Shown piece after piece: positions 61,359 to 64,000 of a stretch of DNA of 64,000 nucleotides; within the stretch, counting starts at the first letter, position 1, and each line of letters begins with the position of its first letter. Position numbers and translations under genes: made by a program. The notes beneath the pieces are model-generated. The model was not told the DNA's origin, did no database searches, and worked only from the letters and a program-made list of their open reading frames with translations. The stretch is from Parvimonas sp. GTDB taxonomy: Bacteria > Bacillota > Clostridia > Tissierellales > Peptoniphilaceae. The DNA lies in contig JALEHY010000040.1 of assembly GCA_022770425.1 (NCBI GenBank), positions 1 to 64,000 on the forward strand, given 5' to 3'.

Positions 61359-61706
61359 GGGGATGAATTGGCTTAGACGGGGAAATTGCAGTATTATAAG
61401 CGAGTTGTTGTATCCAATCAACATAAAAAATGGTAAATTAAATATAAACGCAGAAAATAATAATTTTGCATTAGCTGCCTAAGCAGCTTTTTGGAGATTA
61501 AGTTTTTCCCACAAAAATATAATCTCTATCATTAATTAAGTGGGCAACTGTTAAAAATTTTCTTAGTCTTTTAACAGTATTTATAAGATACCTCTAGATG
61601 AGTTTGTTGATTTATAGTTTATTGGGAATTTTAAAATTAACTGTACTCGGAGAAAGTGATATGAATGTTTTTTCGGACGTGGGTTCGACACCCACCATCT
61701 CCACCA
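61359..61706 (+). ncRNA. ssrA: tmRNA (transfer-messenger RNA)
   Basis: 348 nt. The 5' end GGGGATG pairs with CATCTCC before the encoded ACCA, forming the tRNA-like acceptor; the T-arm is GTGGG-TTCGACA-CCCAC near the 3' end. The tag frame (about 61447-61482) reads NAENNNFALAA and stops at TAA, the typical ALAA degradation signal. The codon before it is ATA, unusual for a resume codon, where Ala or Gly is common. Rescues stalled ribosomes with SmpB. A consensus promoter precedes it. Confidence 0.97.
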
Positions 61707-61748
61707 ATAAAAAACTTTCTTTTATGTATCGGATACAATTGACTTTTT

Positions 61749-61844
61749 AAGTAAATTCACTATTTGGGATGGAAAAATCTCTTAGTGATAAAGTTTACTT
61801 TTCGTGTTTCCGAACTGCATATGATTATACCGTATTGAATACGG
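61749..61844 (+). ncRNA. Two-hairpin structured segment downstream of tmRNA
   Basis: A long interrupted stem runs from 61749 to 61800 with three nested helices: AAGTAAA / TTTACTT, CACTA / TAGTG and GGGAT / ATCTC. A second hairpin CCGTATT-G-AATACGG lies at 61830-61844. No frame covers it. It is either the 3' trailer of the tmRNA precursor or an independent small RNA ending at the palindrome at 61878. Confidence 0.45.
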
Positions 61845-61877
61845 AATTAGGTATTATATCTATGGTTTGATTACAGG

Positions 61878-61929
61878 AACTCTTATAGTATAAGTTATTT
61901 TAAAATAACTTATACTATAAGAGTTTTTT
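61878..61929 (+). terminator. 48-bp perfect palindrome followed by a T-run
   Basis: Arms of 24 bases (61878-61901 and 61902-61925) are exact complements with no spacer, followed by four more T. It should act as a very strong terminator for tmRNA and the downstream hairpins and would protect the start of the cas operon from read-through. Its length exceeds every other terminator in this window. Confidence 0.8.
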
Positions 61930-62157
61930 AGTATATTTTAAAATTTTAATGTCAATAAATATCATTTTTTTTTAATTTTAAATTTAACCTTTAGTGTTTA
62001 CATGTATTATATTTATCTTTCTATTAAATATTTGTAATTTATGTTATAATTAATATATGTTATTTCATTATAATTTACTTTAATTAACTTATCAAAAATG
62101 GAGTTATGATTATAATATTATTAAAATTAATAATTGTGTAATAAGGAGTATTTTTAG

Positions 62158-64000
62158 ATGAAAGGTAGTGTTGATAATTTTCTTTGGGCTAAGAAGAAAG
62201 AGCATGATGGAAATATGTACTGGTTGAGTTTGAGACAACATCTTGAAGATACTAAAAATGTTGCCGGACTATTGTGGGAACATTGGTTAGGGAACGGTCA
62301 AAAAAAGTTGATAAATGATTCTTTAGATGACAATTCTAAAGGGAAAGGGAAAAATTTAATAGAATTTTTAGCTGCTGTTCATGATATCGGAAAGGCAACT
62401 CCTTATTTTCAGACGATGAAGGGATATATGTATTCGCCTGAATTAGACTTGAATTTATTGAATAAATTAGAGAAGATATTTGAAAATATTACCAAATTTA
62501 ATGAAAGTAAACCAAATAGCCTAAAATTTAAGCATGATATTGCAGGGCAGACTTTGTTGTGTAGTTATGGCGTTAAAGACGATATAAGTAGTATTATCGG
62601 TGGGCATCATGGTAAGCCTGTTGACGAAAAGTCAGAATATGTTGGAAAAGAAAAATCTCAATGTAGTAGCTATTTTCAAACTGAAAATACTAATTCAAAA
62701 AATTACAAAACTTGGGATGAAACACAAAAGTTAATTTTTCAATGGGCGTTGGATGTTTCCGGATTTAGTTGTGTTGATAATTTACCTTCTGTAAAAATGC
62801 AAGGTCAGATTATTCTTTCCGGGTTGCTTATCATGGCTGATTGGATTGCAAGTAATGAATTGTATTTTCCGCTTTTTAATATATATGACAGTAACAGTAA
62901 TGTCGATAATAGAGTTGAAAATGGTTTTGAAAAGTGGAAAAAAGCGACGGTTTGGGAATCATCTGAATGTTTTGATTTTAGTGAATTATACAGACAAAGG
63001 TTTGGATTTGATCCGAAAATATTTCAACTTACTTTGGCTGAGAAAATATCCGAAACAACATCACCCGGTATAGTTATCGTTGAAGCTCCTCCGGGAGAAG
63101 GTAAAACAGAGGCTGCTTTAATTGTTGCAGAACAGTTGGCTTATAAATTAGGTAGAAATGGAATATTTTTCGGATTGCCTACTCAAGCAACTTCAAATGG
63201 GATTTTCCCGAGAATAAGAAAGTGGTTAGAGAGTGTGAATAATGATCGGGAAGGTTTGAAAGACGAAATTTCTTTACGATTAGTTCATAGTAAGGCTCAT
63301 TTAAATGAAGATTTCTTAGATTTGTGTAAGAACGTTAATATTATTGACACAAATGATGGAAAGGTTTTTGTTAATGAGTGGTTTTCCGGAAGAAAAAAAG
63401 CAATTTTGGATGATTTTGTAGTAGGAACTGTAGATCAGTTTTTAATGCTTGCTTTGAAACAAAGGCATTTGGCTTTAAGACATTTAGGATTTAGTAAAAA
63501 AGTAGTGATTATAGATGAAGTTCATGCTTATGATGCTTATATGAGCAAGTACTTATTAGAGGCAATAAAGTGGATGGGTTCATACAATGTCCCCGTTATA
63601 ATTTTGTCGGCAACTTTGTCAGAAAAAAGACGTGAAAAAATAGTACAAAATTATATGATGGGAACAGGTAGAAAAATTAGCGATATATCGTACATTAAAG
63701 ATGATTTAAAAGATTGTCCTTATCCGTTGATTACATATAATGACAACGAAAAAGTTTATCAAGTTTCTGAATTTGAACAAAAATGTATTAAGTCTGTTAA
63801 TGTTGAAACTTTATTAGAGGAAGACTTGTTGTCAAAGTTAAAAGTTTTGTTATGTAATGGTGGTGTTGTCGGTATAATAGTAAATACTGTAAAAAGAGCA
63901 CAATATTTTGCAGAGCAATTGTCTAACGAATTTGGTGAAGATTTAATCGAGGTATTACATTCAAGTTTTATATCAACTGAAAGAGTGGAAAAAGAAAATC
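62158..64000 (+). CDS. cas3: CRISPR-associated helicase-nuclease Cas3 (3' end outside window)
   Basis: 614 codons are visible, open to the end of the window. HD nuclease domain: AAVHDIGKATPYFQ (about 74-87), GGHHGKP (about 149) and MADW (about 225). Helicase: Walker A APPGEGKTEAAL (about 309), PTQATSNGIF, DEVHAYDAYMSKYLLEA (about 450) and LSATLSEKRR (about 482). The DEVHAYDAYM form and the fused HD-first layout are most like type I-E Cas3, the effector that nicks and degrades DNA recruited by Cascade. AAGGAG lies 9 bases before ATG 62158. It probably opens a cas operon continuing beyond the window; no CRISPR array lies within it. Confidence 0.95.
   Translation, partial: MKGSVDNFLWAKKKEHDGNMYWLSLRQHLEDTKNVAGLLWEHWLGNGQKKLINDSLDDNSKGKGKNLIEFLAAVHDIGKATPYFQTMKGYMYSPELDLNLLNKLEKIFENITKFNESKPNSLKFKHDIAGQTLLCSYGVKDDISSIIGGHHGKPVDEKSEYVGKEKSQCSSYFQTENTNSKNYKTWDETQKLIFQWALDVSGFSCVDNLPSVKMQGQIILSGLLIMADWIASNELYFPLFNIYDSNSNVDNRVENGFEKWKKATVWESSECFDFSELYRQRFGFDPKIFQLTLAEKISETTSPGIVIVEAPPGEGKTEAALIVAEQLAYKLGRNGIFFGLPTQATSNGIFPRIRKWLESVNNDREGLKDEISLRLVHSKAHLNEDFLDLCKNVNIIDTNDGKVFVNEWFSGRKKAILDDFVVGTVDQFLMLALKQRHLALRHLGFSKKVVIIDEVHAYDAYMSKYLLEAIKWMGSYNVPVIILSATLSEKRREKIVQNYMMGTGRKISDISYIKDDLKDCPYPLITYNDNEKVYQVSEFEQKCIKSVNVETLLEEDLLSKLKVLLCNGGVVGIIVNTVKRAQYFAEQLSNEFGEDLIEVLHSSFISTERVEKEN

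Noticed and set aside
61681..61706. A tRNA gene
   Set aside because: The T-loop and ACCA belong to the tmRNA; there is no anticodon arm between this and the 5' end.
62846..63073. 75-residue frame within cas3
   Set aside because: Out-of-frame shadow inside the clearly coding cas3 sequence.

Overview
The window is AT-rich, densely packed DNA from a low-GC, monoderm, anaerobic Firmicute. The gene content points to the Tissierellia / Peptoniphilaceae (a Parvimonas-like organism): a fhs-centred one-carbon operon, a membrane pyrophosphatase of the potassium-dependent type, sortase-anchored surface proteins, a Gram-positive Tad/Flp pilus locus and no sporulation genes after recN. The genus is inference; the low-GC Firmicute assignment rests on gene order (rpsO-pnp, asp23-nusB, xseAB-ispA-tlyA-argR-recN, scpAB, yicC-gmk-rpoZ-coaBC-priA-def-fmt-rsmB) and on AGGAGG ribosome binding sites throughout. 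I found no tRNA or rRNA genes.

Layout. 1-506: 3' end of a repeat-rich LPxTS surface protein. 738-1036 (minus): a two-gene unit of very small proteins with its own promoter and terminator. 1.2-4.9 kb: rpsO, pnp, trpS. 5-5.4 kb: flavodoxin (minus). 5.8-10.8 kb: folate one-carbon operon fhs, fchA-like, folD, folC, 5-formyl-THF cyclo-ligase; this FolD lacks the cyclohydrolase residues, so the FchA-like protein probably supplies that step. 10.9-18.2 kb: a membrane methyltransferase, DegV, LrgA/LrgB, SecG, pyrophosphatase, a P-loop kinase and a CNNM/CorC protein. 18.3-28.7 kb: housekeeping cluster asp23 to mnmM, including a site-2-protease homologue whose zinc site has been lost. 28.9-34.1 kb: BrnQ with a C-terminal ribbon-helix-helix domain, a lipoprotein, gpmA, an NTF2-like protein, rqcH. 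34.1-35.2 kb: gene relics, a roughly 167-nt structured RNA and a second hairpin-rich leader. 35.2-43.2 kb: yicC to rsmB. 43.3-46.5 kb: XRE regulator cassette and an ABC exporter, each with a palindromic candidate operator.

46.9-56.9 kb is a complete monoderm Tad pilus locus: prepilin peptidase, four Flp-type pilins (three almost identical in tandem), two TadE-like minor pilins, a TadG-like protein, CpaB, TadZ, TadA, TadB, TadC, then two less expected members, a DUF192 protein and a DivIVA-like coiled-coil protein. It is followed by a large Cna-B adhesin with an LPKTA anchor and a serine recombinase.

60.1-62.1 kb is mostly non-coding: relics, one small membrane protein, tmRNA, then a three-hairpin segment ending in a 48-bp perfect palindrome. 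The window closes inside cas3 (HD plus helicase, type I-E-like), so a CRISPR-Cas locus begins immediately downstream of the tmRNA.
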